DNA of 64,000 nucleotides from Sphingobium soli (GCF_020782245.1 NZ_JAJGNP010000002.1:124001-188000), one strand, 5' to 3'; shown: positions 1 to 7,814, numbered from the stretch's first letter. The notes: generated by a model from the sequence alone, not told the origin. Translations and numbers: made by a program.

Positions 1-480
1 GGGGCGGTTCATTCTGAATTTGGCTTTCGCCAAGCGTCGCTAACGCCAATCGCGCTTCTAAAGGGTGACGGACTGCCCCAACAGATATCTTGTGAATATT
101 GCGCTATATCAAGCCGTCGACGGAAGGCTGTCGCAAGTAATCCTCGCGATTTGCAAAAGCCAAATCCCGATGTCTTTTCAGGCGGATGTAATCGGCAGGT
201 TTTCGATAAAGGCATGCTCGTTGTAGCCTTCTTGAAGAAAAAAGATAATACATATGTCGTTAACGCACCTCCATTTGCGAGGGCATTGGAGGATGTGCCA
301 TCGCCAAATGCTCTTTGGGTGAAGGCTATAAAGATATAAGTCAAAATCGCAGCGTTGCCCGGCGTGAAGCGCCGAAAAGCCATGGAAGCGGAACAGGCGC
401 GGTTAGCAGCGAGCAAAAATGACCCGGATGCTCCACTGCTTGCCCGCGAGCTAGACAGGGCAATTCATGAAAACCCCTGA
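1..480 (+). pseudogene. 3' part of an exported-type protein gene with an in-frame stop
   Basis: Frame 1 is open from the window edge to a TAA at 337-339. It then continues in the same frame with coding-like sequence (residues beginning VKIAALPGVKRRKAMEAEQ) to a TGA at 478-480. The helical, charged tail after the stop and the CNRQVFDKGMLVVAFL stretch before it read as one protein. The TAA stands where a tyrosine codon would be a one-base change, so I infer a nonsense mutation. Base composition is lower in GC than most of the window. I do not recognise the family with confidence; it resembles small secreted proteins of unknown function. The 5' end lies outside the window. Alternatively the product really ends at 339. 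Confidence 0.5.
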
Positions 481-1008
481 GTTTTCGTAAGGGCGGGGGG
501 AATCTCTGTTCTAGGTATATGCAGGAATCACCTTAGCTGACCTAACATGGTCTCTTCCACACGATCCTCCCCTGTAAGAGGAGGTGGCTGGCTGTAGGCC
601 AGACGAAGGGGGGGCGCTCTCGATAGGATGATACCCCTCCACCACTGCGTGGTCCCCCTCTCCTTGCAGGGTAGGATTTTCACCGTCGCTTTTGGTCGGA
701 GCATGACGTCCGGATTTGCTTTCGCAGATCAAATGGAGAGGCGGATTCCCGCGTTCGTGGGAATGACGGGCGGGCGGCCTGGGGAAAAAGAACCCCCGGC
801 TTGGCGCCGGGGGTCGAGGTTCAGGGAGGGTCAGCGGCGCAGAGGGGGACTGCGTGGTGCCGCTGACAGGGGCATGACTAGGGCGGCAATGCTGCGGGGG
901 AATGTCCGGTTTGTAGCCGGTGTGACATATGCGCGGATGTGGGACGGGATTCCCGACATGCGCCGGGGTGGCTTTACAGTCGTCAAATAGCCGATAAGGT
1001 TTGGCCCC
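481..1008. repeat. gene-poor stretch with palindromic repeats
   Basis: About 530 bases between the broken gene and the M28 peptidase without a convincing coding region. It holds short repeat units of the kind scattered over the window: a GGAGGTGGCTGGCTGTAGGCC-like unit near 578, a CCCCCTCTCC unit near 653, and a TTCCCGCGTTCGTGGGAA palindrome near 736-753. A 42-codon minus-strand frame (831-959) ends 16 bases before a minus-oriented terminator (784-814), so a short transcript is possible, but its protein is low in complexity and I do not call it. Confidence 0.45.
784..814 (-). terminator. intrinsic terminator, minus orientation
   Basis: A 9-base stem (792-800 with 806-814, ACCCCCGGC/GCCGGGGGT) with a 5-base loop is followed on the minus strand by a T run (A run at 784-789 on the plus strand). 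No confident minus-strand gene lies just upstream of it, only a 42-codon frame at 831-959. Confidence 0.6.
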
Positions 1009-2316
1009 ATGAAAAAATTGATCCTGCTTGCCGCCGCTTCCGCCCTCTCGACGTCCGCCAGCGCGCAGACGCGCGCGCCCGATCCGGCGCGGTTGAAGGC
1101 GACGGTCGAGAAGCTGGTGCGTTTCGGCACGCGCCATACGCTGTCTTCGGCGAGCGATCCCAAGCGCGGGATCGGCGCGGCGCGGCGCTGGGGCGCGGCG
1201 GAGTTCGAGAAGATTGCCAAGGGCTGTGGCGGGTGCCTGACCGTCGAGACGATCGCGGATCGCTTCACCGGGCCGCGCGCGCCGAATGGGGTGGAGGTGG
1301 TGGACGTGCTGGCGATTCAGAAGGGGACGGGGGACCCCAACCAAGTGGTGATCGTCGCGGGGCATATCGACAGCCGGGTGAGCGACGTGATGGACGCCAC
1401 CAGCGATGCGCCGGGCGCGAATGACAATGCGTCTGGCACGGCTTTGGTGATCGAGGCGGCGCGGGTGCTGGCGGGCGAAAAATTTGACGGGACGATCGTC
1501 TATGCGCTGCTGTCGGGCGAGGAGCAGGGGCTGTGGGGCGGCAAGCTGCTGGCGGCCACGGCCAAGGCGCGCGGCTGGCAGGTGCGCGCGATGCTGAACA
1601 ATGATATTGTCGGCAACACGTTGGGCCAGAATGGCCAGATCGTCGCCGACCGGGTGCGGGTGTTTTCCGAAGGCATCCGCTTTGCCGAGGATGAAAAAGC
1701 GGCGCGGACCCGACGGGCGATCGGCGGGGAGGATGACGGGCCATCGCGCGCGCTCGCCAAGAAGATCGACGGCATTGCCGAGGCCAATCCGCAGGTCGGG
1801 CTGGACGTGTTCGCGGTGCGGCGGCTGGACCGGTTCGGGCGCGGCGGCGACCATTCGCCCTTCCTGGAACTGGGCTTTCCCGCGGTGCGCTTTTCGGTGG
1901 GGATCGAAAATTACGACCGGCAGCATCAGGATTTGCGGACCGAAAATGGCCGCGTCTATGGCGATACGGCAGACGCGATGGACTTTCCCTATCTGGCGAA
2001 GGTGACGGCGCTCAATGTCGCGGCTTTGCGCGAGCTGGCCGATGCGCCCGCCGCGCCCGCCAGCGTCTCGCTGGACGGGGCGCTTTCCATGGATACGCGG
2101 GTGTTCTGGGACGCGGTGCCGGGCGCTGCGGCCTATAAGGTCTATTGGCGGCGCGCGGACGCGCAGGATTGGACCGACAGCCGCGTCGTGACGGGCGCGA
2201 CCGAAACGCTGCTGAAGAATGTCGTCGTCGACGATCATTTCATCGGCGTGGCGGCGGTCGCCAGGGACGGAGCCGAGAGCCTGGTAACGTTCGGCGGGAT
2301 GGCGCCGCGAAAATAA
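1009..2316 (+). CDS. Secreted M28-family zinc aminopeptidase
   Basis: 435 residues. Residues 1-20 form a signal peptide ending ASAQ, so the enzyme is probably periplasmic or secreted. Visible M28 features: GHID at 118-121 (zinc His119), GANDNASG at 137-144 (bridging Asp139), SGEEQG at 169-174 (catalytic Glu171, zinc Glu172), NNDIVG at 197-202 (Asp199), and a distal GGDHSPF that supplies the last zinc histidine. The last ~95 residues (from about 340) look like a small beta-sandwich (fibronectin III-like; AAYKVYWRR). It would remove N-terminal residues from peptides. It is monocistronic, with a hairpin at 2328-2351. The start is chosen because the signal peptide begins there. Confidence 0.88.
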   Translation: MKKLILLAAASALSTSASAQTRAPDPARLKATVEKLVRFGTRHTLSSASDPKRGIGAARRWGAAEFEKIAKGCGGCLTVETIADRFTGPRAPNGVEVVDVLAIQKGTGDPNQVVIVAGHIDSRVSDVMDATSDAPGANDNASGTALVIEAARVLAGEKFDGTIVYALLSGEEQGLWGGKLLAATAKARGWQVRAMLNNDIVGNTLGQNGQIVADRVRVFSEGIRFAEDEKAARTRRAIGGEDDGPSRALAKKIDGIAEANPQVGLDVFAVRRLDRFGRGGDHSPFLELGFPAVRFSVGIENYDRQHQDLRTENGRVYGDTADAMDFPYLAKVTALNVAALRELADAPAAPASVSLDGALSMDTRVFWDAVPGAAAYKVYWRRADAQDWTDSRVVTGATETLLKNVVVDDHFIGVAAVARDGAESLVTFGGMAPRK

Positions 2317-2327
2317 GCACGGGATAG

Positions 2328-2351
2328 CGGCCGCCCCGAGCGAGGCGGCCG
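2328..2351. terminator. hairpin between convergent genes
   Basis: CGGCCGCC (2328-2335) pairs with GGCGGCCG (2344-2351). It lies between the ends of the M28 peptidase (plus) and the small membrane protein gene (minus). No clear T run on either side, so it is a weak terminator call. Confidence 0.45.
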
Positions 2352-2359
2352 AGCTGCGA

Positions 2360-2560
2360 TCAGTCCCTGACGGGTTTCGCGCCCGCCAGCGCCATGGCGT
2401 TCGCCGTGCCGGTGGCGGGCTTGACCGTGGCCGGGCGGTGAGTGAGTGCGCTGGCAGCGATCATGCCGCCGCCGACGATGGCGGCGATGCCAAGGATCGC
2501 GAACAGTGTCGGTCGCTGGGTCGATCGCTGGCCGGAGCTTTCACGGGAAGGGGATTCCAT
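2360..2560 (-). CDS. Small single-pass membrane protein, unknown
   Basis: 66 residues. A polar, Ser/Arg-rich N-terminus (about residues 1-18) precedes one hydrophobic helix (about 19-41, LFAILGIAAIVGGGMIAASAL) and a short Ala-rich tail. No motif identifies a function. It ends just beyond the hairpin shared with the M28 gene and is divergent from the terminase gene, whose start is 116 bases away. The ATG at 2558-2560 is the only start that keeps the protein compact. Confidence 0.5.
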   Translation of the reverse strand: MESPSRESSGQRSTQRPTLFAILGIAAIVGGGMIAASALTHRPATVKPATGTANAMALAGAKPVRD

Positions 2561-2675
2561 ATCTGTCCTTTCTGCTGCGGATGCGTAGGTCAGAATGGCG
2601 ATTTTGCCTGAGCGTTCCCGCTCGTTTCTGTAAGATTTTGTTGCAGCGCGGTGGCGTGCAGGATGGAGGGGCGCG

Positions 2676-3989
2676 ATGCAGCTTTCGGACCGGGAGTGGC
2701 TGGCGCGCGCCGATGCGGCCGAGCAGGGGGCGATGCTCAAGCTGCTGACGCAAGGCGCGGCGGAGCGGATCGCGGCGGACTGGGATTTTCTGGCGCGGCC
2801 GGGGCAGCGCGCGCCGGCGGGCGACTGGCGCATCTGGCTGATGATGGCGGGGCGCGGCTTTGGCAAGACGCGGGCCGGGGCGGAATGGGTGCGCGGCATC
2901 GCGGAGGCAGACCCGGCGGCGCGGATCGCGCTGGTCGGCGCGAGCCTGGGCGAGGCGCGATCCGTGATGGTGGAGGGAGAGAGCGGGCTGCTGGCCATCG
3001 CGCCGCACTGGGCGCGGCCGGCCTATACCCCGGCGCTGCGGCGGCTGACCTGGCCCAATGGCGCGGTGGCGATGCTGTTCGGCGCGGCCGACCCCGAAGG
3101 GCTGCGCGGCCCGCAGTTCAGCCATGGCTGGGCCGACGAAATCGCCAAATGGGCGAGCGGGGAAGCGGCCTGGCATAACCTGATGATGGGAATGCGGCTG
3201 GGGCGTAACCCGCGCGTGCTGGCGACGACGACGCCAAGGCCGGTGCCGCTGGTGCGCAGCCTCGTGGCGCGGGACGGCGATGACGTAGTGGTGACGCGGG
3301 GGCGCACGGCGGACAATGAAGCCAATCTGGCGCCCGGCTTCGTCGCCGCGATGATGGCGGGCTATGGCGGCACGCGGCTGGGGCGGCAGGAACTGGACGG
3401 CGAACTGATCGAGGAGGTGGAGGGCGCGCTGTGGACGCGGGCGCTGATCGAGCAATGCCGGGTCGTGCATGTGCCGGGCGTGCTGAGCCGCGTGGTGGTG
3501 GCGGTCGATCCGCCGGCGAGCGTGGGCGGCGACGCGTGCGGCATCGTGGTGGCGGGAATGGGCGGAGACGGGCGCGCCTATGTGATCGCCGACGCGAGTG
3601 TCGCCGGCGTGCGGCCCGAAGGCTGGGCGCGCGCGGTCGCGGCCGCCGCGATGGTGCATGGCGCGGACCGGGTCGTGGCCGAGGCGAATAATGGCGGCGC
3701 GATGGTGGAAAGCGTGCTCCGCGCGGCGGAAAAGACGCTGCCGGTGAAACTGGTCCATGCGAGCCGCGGGAAGGTGGCGCGGGCGGAACCGGTGGCGGCG
3801 CTGTATGAGGCCGGGCGCGTGGCGCATCGCGGGGCTTTCCCAGAGCTGGAGGACGAGATGTGCGGATTGCTGGCGGGCGGCGGCTATGTCGGGCCGGGGC
3901 GATCGCCCGATCGCGCCGACGCGCTGGTGTGGGCGATGAGCGAGCTTATGCTGGGGAAGATGGGGGAGGCGCGGGTCAGGGGGATGTGA
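2676..3989 (+). CDS. GTA/phage terminase large subunit (g2-like)
   Basis: 437 residues, close to the length of GTA-type DNA-packaging motors. The ATPase half has a Walker A at about 58-68 (AGRGFGKTRAG) and a Walker B-like GWADEIAKW at 151-159 with Asp154-Glu155. The C-terminal RNase H-like nuclease half shows acidic residues in VVVAVDPP, RVVAEANNGG and PDRADALVW. The motor packs DNA into proheads and cuts it. RcGTA-type terminases package host DNA by headful; whether this one does cannot be seen. It is the first gene of the particle cluster, and a convergent minus-strand gene follows it rather than the portal gene. Confidence 0.93.
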   Translation: MQLSDREWLARADAAEQGAMLKLLTQGAAERIAADWDFLARPGQRAPAGDWRIWLMMAGRGFGKTRAGAEWVRGIAEADPAARIALVGASLGEARSVMVEGESGLLAIAPHWARPAYTPALRRLTWPNGAVAMLFGAADPEGLRGPQFSHGWADEIAKWASGEAAWHNLMMGMRLGRNPRVLATTTPRPVPLVRSLVARDGDDVVVTRGRTADNEANLAPGFVAAMMAGYGGTRLGRQELDGELIEEVEGALWTRALIEQCRVVHVPGVLSRVVVAVDPPASVGGDACGIVVAGMGGDGRAYVIADASVAGVRPEGWARAVAAAAMVHGADRVVAEANNGGAMVESVLRAAEKTLPVKLVHASRGKVARAEPVAALYEAGRVAHRGAFPELEDEMCGLLAGGGYVGPGRSPDRADALVWAMSELMLGKMGEARVRGM

Positions 3990-4013
3990 GGGGCGGGCTA
4001 AACCCGGCTGTGC

Positions 4014-4475
4014 TCATGCCTCGCCATTACATTCGACAGCTAATACCCGACGCGCAGTAACATCATATTCGACATTGATCTGGGTGCAGCCACCATCGTT
4101 TATAAAGTGGAGGCTTTTTGGGCTATCATGCCAACGTACCTCTCCCGCGGGCGTCTGACTTGCTGCCATGCTGGCTCCGGCATCTGCCAACTCCCTGATT
4201 TCATTCTGCGTGCATGGGCGCGATTCAAAATTGTCCAGCATCACCTCGCATCCCTCATCCAAGGATGTGTTCAATAATGGGATCAAATAGGTCGCAACCA
4301 CCTTACCTTGCCCATCGAATGCATAGTTCCGACCGTATGCGTTGAGCGGTTGGGCACCATCAGGCAGCGTGATTGCGCGTTCAATTTCGTCTGTAAGCGC
4401 TTGCCTCTCCGAAGGTCGATCAGCCGCCGCACATAAAACCATGGGAAGACCAATGAAGAGGATGTTCAGCTTCAT
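4014..4475 (-). CDS. Predicted exported protein of unknown function
   Basis: 153 residues. The N-terminus (MKLNILFIGLPMVLCAAADR) is a probable signal sequence. Cys15 is preceded by leucine, so a lipoprotein signal is not well supported. The mature part contains four further cysteines (CEVML, RPCTQN, GGCTQ, VECNGEA) that could form disulfides in the periplasm. I recognise no family. Lower GC than the terminase beside it and insertion between terminase and portal suggest cargo gained later. It converges on the terminase gene with 24 bases between. Confidence 0.55.
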   Translation of the reverse strand: MKLNILFIGLPMVLCAAADRPSERQALTDEIERAITLPDGAQPLNAYGRNYAFDGQGKVVATYLIPLLNTSLDEGCEVMLDNFESRPCTQNEIRELADAGASMAASQTPAGEVRWHDSPKSLHFINDGGCTQINVEYDVTARRVLAVECNGEA

Positions 4476-4588
4476 TGGCCGGAAATATCACAAGAATGTG
4501 TAGAAAGACGAATGGAAATCCGGGGGGAGTAAGGAGCGAGGCAGGCAGTGATCCGTCATGACGGGAGCTTCCCGACACGAAAGTCTGA

Positions 4589-4624
4589 CGGCAGCGGGAC
4601 CCCGGCTCAGGGCCGGGGTGACGG
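4589..4624 (+). repeat. palindromic repeat, copy A
   Basis: Reads CGGCAGCGGGACCCCGGCTC then AGGGCCGGGGTGACGG. The core CCCCGGCTCAGGGCCGGGG can fold on itself. A near-identical copy in the same orientation lies at 5034-5067 and an inverted copy at 4684-4714. Confidence 0.8.
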
Positions 4625-4683
4625 GTGAATGGGGGTGGCGGGTGAATGGCTGTCAGTACGGTAAATGATCATCGGTTCCCATT

Positions 4684-4714
4684 CGTCGCCCCGGGCTTGA
4701 CCCGGGGTCCCGCT
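4684..4714 (-). repeat. palindromic repeat, copy B (inverted)
   Basis: CGTCGCCCCGGGCTTGACCC followed by GGGGTCCCGCT, the inverse of copies A and C with small differences in the loop. It ends 17 bases before the ATG of the GIY-YIG gene, so it lies in that gene's 5' leader. Confidence 0.8.
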
Positions 4715-4731
4715 TTTTGAAGGCTCATGCC

Positions 4732-5031
4732 ATGCGCGAAGGAGCCAAGGGCGGCTGGGTCTATATCATGGCCGATCGTTATCGCGGGACAATGTATGTT
4801 GGCGTCACTGCCGACATTGTTACGCGCGTCGATCATCATAAGCGGGGCAGCGGATCGGATTTTTGCGCGCGTTATGGATTGGGCCGGTTGGTCTGGATGG
4901 AATTTGGCGAAGATATTCGGGCGTGCATCGAGCAGGAGAAACGCCTGAAGCGATGGCGGCGGGCCTGGAAATTCGACCTGATCGAGCGCGATAATCCGCT
5001 GTGGCGGGACATATCGGATACGGCGGTGTGA
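4732..5031 (+). CDS. GIY-YIG domain nuclease (URI/YhbQ type)
   Basis: 99 residues from ATG 4732; an in-frame TTG at 4717 would add five. The family signature is present as WVYIM (residues 9-13) and MYVGVT (21-26) in place of GIY and YIG. It is followed by the conserved Arg of TRVDHHKRG, a Tyr in CARYGLGRLVW, and a Glu in IEQEKRLKRWRR. Single-domain proteins of this kind are small nucleases without an added DNA-binding domain, and their cellular role is poorly known. The gene fits almost exactly between an inverted pair of palindromic repeats (4684-4714 and 5034-5067), with only a few bases between its stop and the downstream copy. It sits as an insertion in the particle cluster and is unlikely to be structural. 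Confidence 0.85.
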   Translation: MREGAKGGWVYIMADRYRGTMYVGVTADIVTRVDHHKRGSGSDFCARYGLGRLVWMEFGEDIRACIEQEKRLKRWRRAWKFDLIERDNPLWRDISDTAV

Positions 5032-5033
5032 AA

Positions 5034-5067
5034 GGCAGCGGGACCCCGGCTCAGGGCCGGGGTGACG
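5034..5067 (+). repeat. palindromic repeat, copy C
   Basis: GGCAGCGGGACCCCGGCTCA then GGGCCGGGGTGACGG, matching copy A at 4589-4624 almost exactly. It begins three bases after the stop of the GIY-YIG gene and can form a hairpin at the end of its transcript. Confidence 0.8.
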
Positions 5068-5163
5068 GTGTTGGGAGGGGAGTGCCAAGGGGCGTGAGGC
5101 TCCCTTTTCGGGAACCTCCGGCCCGCCGTCACCGTTTTCCTGAGGTAATCAGGAGTATGGATC

Positions 5164-5502
5164 ATGAAGACGGTTAAGGTGCTGGCGGCGATCGTCGGCG
5201 TTTGCGTGGTGGCGAGTCCGGTGATGGCGGCGAGCCTTAATAGCAAGGATCGGGCGCGGATCGCGCGGGCGGCTCCGCGCGATCGGGACGATGTGCGCTA
5301 TTGCCTGCTCAAGGGCAAGGAAGGGCGCGACAAGGGCACGGTGATCGGCGCGGCCGGTGGCGCGGGCGTCGGCGCTCTGGCGGGCGGCAGCCTGGGCGAG
5401 AGCCTGCTGGCGGGCGCCGCCGGCGCCGTCGCGGGCCGGGTGATCGGCAAGAGCGAGGGCACCAATTCGGAATGTGACCGGGTGCTGGCGCGCAATCCCT
5501 GA
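5164..5502 (+). CDS. Small glycine-zipper envelope protein
   Basis: 112 residues. A signal peptide (about 1-22, ending VMAA) precedes a basic segment with Cys47 (DVRYCLLKG), then a glycine-zipper stretch (about 59-98, GAAGGAGVGALAGGSLGES and following) typical of 17-kDa-antigen or YMGG-like outer-membrane-associated proteins. A second Cys near the end (SECDRV) could pair with the first. No enzyme motif. It is transcribed with the particle genes' direction but is not a known structural component, and I take it as cargo. GGAG-like bases lie just upstream of the ATG at 5164. Confidence 0.6.
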   Translation: MKTVKVLAAIVGVCVVASPVMAASLNSKDRARIARAAPRDRDDVRYCLLKGKEGRDKGTVIGAAGGAGVGALAGGSLGESLLAGAAGAVAGRVIGKSEGTNSECDRVLARNP

Positions 5503-5571
5503 ATATCGGGGCGGGTGCGCAGGCCCCTCTCCCAGTTTCGGTAAGCGGCGGGGCCGCTAACCTTCACTAGC

Positions 5572-5605
5572 CCTCTCCCCCCTTGTGGGGAGAGGGTTTT
5601 GCTTT
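5572..5605 (+). terminator. hairpin with T-rich tail before the portal gene
   Basis: CCCTCTCCCC pairs with GGGGAGAGGG across a short loop, followed by TTTTGCTTTT. The same CTCTCCCC...GGGGAGAG unit recurs at 30583-30604 and 30731-30755, so it is a repeat as well as a possible terminator. The portal ATG is 14 bases downstream. Confidence 0.5.
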
Positions 5606-5618
5606 TGGGGAGCAATCC

Positions 5619-6743
5619 ATGAAATGGTTCGGGACGAAGGCTGCGCAGGGGGATGCGCGGCCGGTGTTGGCGCGGGCGTGGGGGACGGGCGCGGTGGCGC
5701 TGGGGGAGTGGCCCGCCAGTTACGAGGCGCAATTGCGCGCGGGCGTGATGGGCAATCCGGTGGCGCAGCGGGCGATGCGGCTGGTGTCCGAAGGCGCGGG
5801 GGCCTGTGCGATCAAGGTGCGAGGGATCGCGGAGGATGCGCGGGTGCGGGCGCTGGTCGGCCGGGCGTCGGCGGGTCAGGGCCTGATCGAGACGCTGGCC
5901 TGTCACTTGCTGCTGCATGGCAATGGCTATGTGCAGGTGATGGCGGGCGCGGACGGCATGCCGGCAGAGCTGTTCGCGCTGCGGCCCGAACGGGTCAGCG
6001 TGGAGGCGGACGCGCGCGGGTGGCCGGCGGCCTATCTGTATCGCGTGGGGGAGAGCGTGACGCGGCTGAGCCCCGAAGACGCGGCCGGGCGGACGAGCGT
6101 GCTGCATATGAAGGCGCTGCACCCGCTGGACGATCATTATGGGCTGGGCTGCGTCGGCGCGGCGGCGGGCGCGGTGGCGGTCCACAATGCGGCGAGCGTG
6201 TGGAACAAGGCGCTGCTCGACAATGCGGCGCGGCCGAGCGGGGCGATGGTCTATGAGCCGGGCGACGGGTCGGTGCTGAGCCGCGAACAGTTTGAGCGGG
6301 TGAAGCGCGAGATGGAGGCGGCCTTTGCCGGCGCGGCCAATGCCGGGCGGCCCATGCTGCTGGAAGGGGGGCTGAGCTGGAAGGCGATGAGCCTGACGCC
6401 GGCCGAGATGGACTTCGTGGGATTGAAGGCGGCGGCGGCGCGCGAGATCGCGTTGGCCTTTGGCGTGCCGCCGATGCTGATGGGCCTGCCGGGCGACAAT
6501 AGCTACGCCAATTATCGCGAGGCCAACAAGGCGTTGTGGCGGCAGGCCATCTTGCCGCTGGTGACGAAGATCGGCGCGGCGCTGGCCCAGGGACTGGATG
6601 GCTGGTGGCCGGGGCTGGAACTGGAGCCGGATCTGGACGCGGTGCCGGCGCTGTCGGACGAGCGCGCCGCGCTGTGGGAGCGGGTGGCGGCGGCGGATTT
6701 TTTGTCAGCCGAAGAGAAGAAGGCGATGCTGGGGATCGGGTGA
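5619..6743 (+). CDS. GTA/phage portal protein (g3-like)
   Basis: 374 residues from ATG 5619 (MKWFGTK); upstream in-frame codons run into the hairpin at 5572-5597 and are not counted. It belongs to the HK97-type portal family: YGLGCVGAAAGAV and NAASVWNKALLDN in the middle, and GVPPMLMGLPGDNSYANY toward the C-terminus, a hallmark of this family. Twelve copies form the ring through which DNA enters the capsid and to which the tail connector binds. In RcGTA the portal follows the terminase directly; here about 1.6 kb of inserted genes and repeats lie between. Confidence 0.92.
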   Translation: MKWFGTKAAQGDARPVLARAWGTGAVALGEWPASYEAQLRAGVMGNPVAQRAMRLVSEGAGACAIKVRGIAEDARVRALVGRASAGQGLIETLACHLLLHGNGYVQVMAGADGMPAELFALRPERVSVEADARGWPAAYLYRVGESVTRLSPEDAAGRTSVLHMKALHPLDDHYGLGCVGAAAGAVAVHNAASVWNKALLDNAARPSGAMVYEPGDGSVLSREQFERVKREMEAAFAGAANAGRPMLLEGGLSWKAMSLTPAEMDFVGLKAAAAREIALAFGVPPMLMGLPGDNSYANYREANKALWRQAILPLVTKIGAALAQGLDGWWPGLELEPDLDAVPALSDERAALWERVAAADFLSAEEKKAMLGIG

Positions 6744-6748
6744 CGGGT

Positions 6749-6784
6749 CGCTTCTCGACTGCGCTCGAAGCGAACGGAGGGGGC
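6749..6784. repeat. REP-like element, copy 1
   Basis: Contains CTTCTCGACTGCGCTCGAAG then CGAACGGAGGGGGC. It begins six bases after the portal stop. A close copy lies at 7335-7370 inside the start of the prohead protease gene. The CTCGA core and GCGAACGG flank resemble longer palindromes at 26781-26833 and 38709-38735. Confidence 0.75.
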
Positions 6785-6786
6785 GA

Positions 6787-6960
6787 TCAGCCGAGAGGGT
6801 GCTGGGCGAGGCTGTCGAGGCGGCAGAAGCCGCCGTCCCAGTTCCAGCGGCCGCCCTGGAGCAGGCAGTCGCCGGCGCGGTCGAGGCCGAAATGCCAGCC
6901 GGCAAGGCCGAGCGCGGCGATGACGAGAACGATCAGGATTTTGCGGGTGGGGCGCTTCAT
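6787..6960 (-). CDS. Small membrane-anchored protein, unknown
   Basis: 57 residues on the minus strand, between portal and g3.5-like genes. A basic start (MKRPTRK) is followed by a hydrophobic helix (residues 8-22) and a short outer part with two cysteines (GDCLLQGGRWNWDGGFCRLD). The pattern fits a one-pass inner-membrane protein with a small disulfide loop in the periplasm. No family recognised. It would be transcribed against the particle genes. Confidence 0.5.
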   Translation of the reverse strand: MKRPTRKILIVLVIAALGLAGWHFGLDRAGDCLLQGGRWNWDGGFCRLDSLAQHPLG

Positions 6961-7006
6961 GGCGCGGGAGATAGGCGCGTTGGGCGCCGATGAAAAGGAG
7001 GGGGCG

Positions 7007-7315
7007 ATGAAGGAGGAGATGCTGGCGCGGCTGGTCGCGCAGGCGCAGGGGCAGGTCGCGGACATGGTGACGATCCGCGCGCTGATCGAGGAGGCGAGCG
7101 ATCTGGGCGCGGGGCGGGCGCTGGAGCGGCTGGGGCTGAGCGATCGGGGCGCGGAGACGGATGTGCGCGAACTGCGCGAATTGCTGTCCGCCTGGCGCGA
7201 CGCGAAGAAGGCGGCGCGCGGCGCGGTGATCGGCTGGATCGTGCGGATCGGCATGGCGCTGGTGCTGCTGGGGGTGGCGGTGAAGGTCGGGCTGGTCGGG
7301 TTGGTGAAGGCATGA
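7007..7315 (+). CDS. g3.5-like small protein with C-terminal membrane helix
   Basis: 102 residues. A helical, charged N-terminal part (MLARLVAQAQGQVADMVTIR) leads to a conserved-looking LLSAWRDAKKAARGAVIGWI and one hydrophobic helix (about 79-100). It lies between portal and protease, where RcGTA has g3.5. I recall a sphingomonad family of this form (DUF6127), but the name needs a search. Its stop overlaps the ATG of the protease gene by 4 bases (ATGA), so the two are translationally coupled. The upstream AAAAGGAGG at 6993-7001 is a strong ribosome-binding site for ATG 7007. Confidence 0.7.
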   Translation: MKEEMLARLVAQAQGQVADMVTIRALIEEASDLGAGRALERLGLSDRGAETDVRELRELLSAWRDAKKAARGAVIGWIVRIGMALVLLGVAVKVGLVGLVKA

Positions 7316-7773
7316 GCGGCGAGGCGGTGCTGGCGACTTCTCGACTTCGCTCGAAGCGAACGGAAGGGGGGGCGACAGGCGACCTGCGCTTTGCGGGCTA
7401 TGCAGCGATCTTCGACCGGGTGGACCGGGGCGGCGATGTCGTGCGGGCGGGGGCGTTTGGCGATGTGGCGGCGGCGGGCGTGCCCCTGCTGTGGCAGCAT
7501 GGGCCGGCGAGCGTCATCGGCGTCGTGGAAAGCGCGCGGGAGGACGCGCGCGGGCTGCGCGTGATCGGCCGCGTGTCGCGCGCGAGCGCGGCCGGGCGCG
7601 AGGCGGCTGCGGCGATCGCGCAGGGTGCGGTCGACGGGCTGAGCTTTGGATATCGGGTGAAGGCGGCGCGGGGGGCAGGTGCGCGCGAATTGCTGGCCCT
7701 GGAGCTGGTGGAGGTGAGCGTGGTGACGCACCCGATGCAGGATCTGGCGCGGGTGGTGGCGGTGGAGGGGTGA
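7312..7773 (+). CDS. HK97-family prohead protease (g4-like)
   Basis: 153 residues. This serine protease trims capsid protein during maturation. Visible features: LRFAGYAAIFDRVDRGGD (26-42) at the start of the domain, LLWQHG with His63, VDGLSFGYR with Ser111, and the acidic LALELVEVS stretch (128-136), the catalytic set of family S78. Residues about 9-20 (TSRLRSKRTEGG) are encoded by a REP-like repeat (7335-7370) read in frame, so the N-terminus seems to carry an inserted peptide; family members usually begin near the LRFAGYA stretch. The start is fixed by the ATGA overlap with the gene before. Confidence 0.9.
   Translation: MSGEAVLATSRLRSKRTEGGATGDLRFAGYAAIFDRVDRGGDVVRAGAFGDVAAAGVPLLWQHGPASVIGVVESAREDARGLRVIGRVSRASAAGREAAAAIAQGAVDGLSFGYRVKAARGAGARELLALELVEVSVVTHPMQDLARVVAVEG
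7335..7370. repeat. REP-like element, copy 2, inside coding sequence
   Basis: GACTTCTCGACTTCGCTCGA then AGCGAACGGAAGGGGG. It matches the copy at 6749-6784 with few differences. It lies wholly inside the first 20 codons of the prohead protease gene and keeps its frame. Confidence 0.75.
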
Positions 7774-7814
7774 TTTATAAGGTGGATGCTTCTTTGGTCG
7801 CGTTACCGCCGAAA

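Noticed and set aside
831-959. 42-codon minus-strand frame ending before a terminator
   Set aside because: Low-complexity sequence with no clear ribosome-binding site; kept only as a remark on the gene-poor stretch.
511-2238. 575-codon minus-strand frame over the M28 peptidase gene
   Set aside because: Arg/Pro/His-rich antisense shadow typical of high-GC DNA; the plus strand carries intact peptidase motifs.
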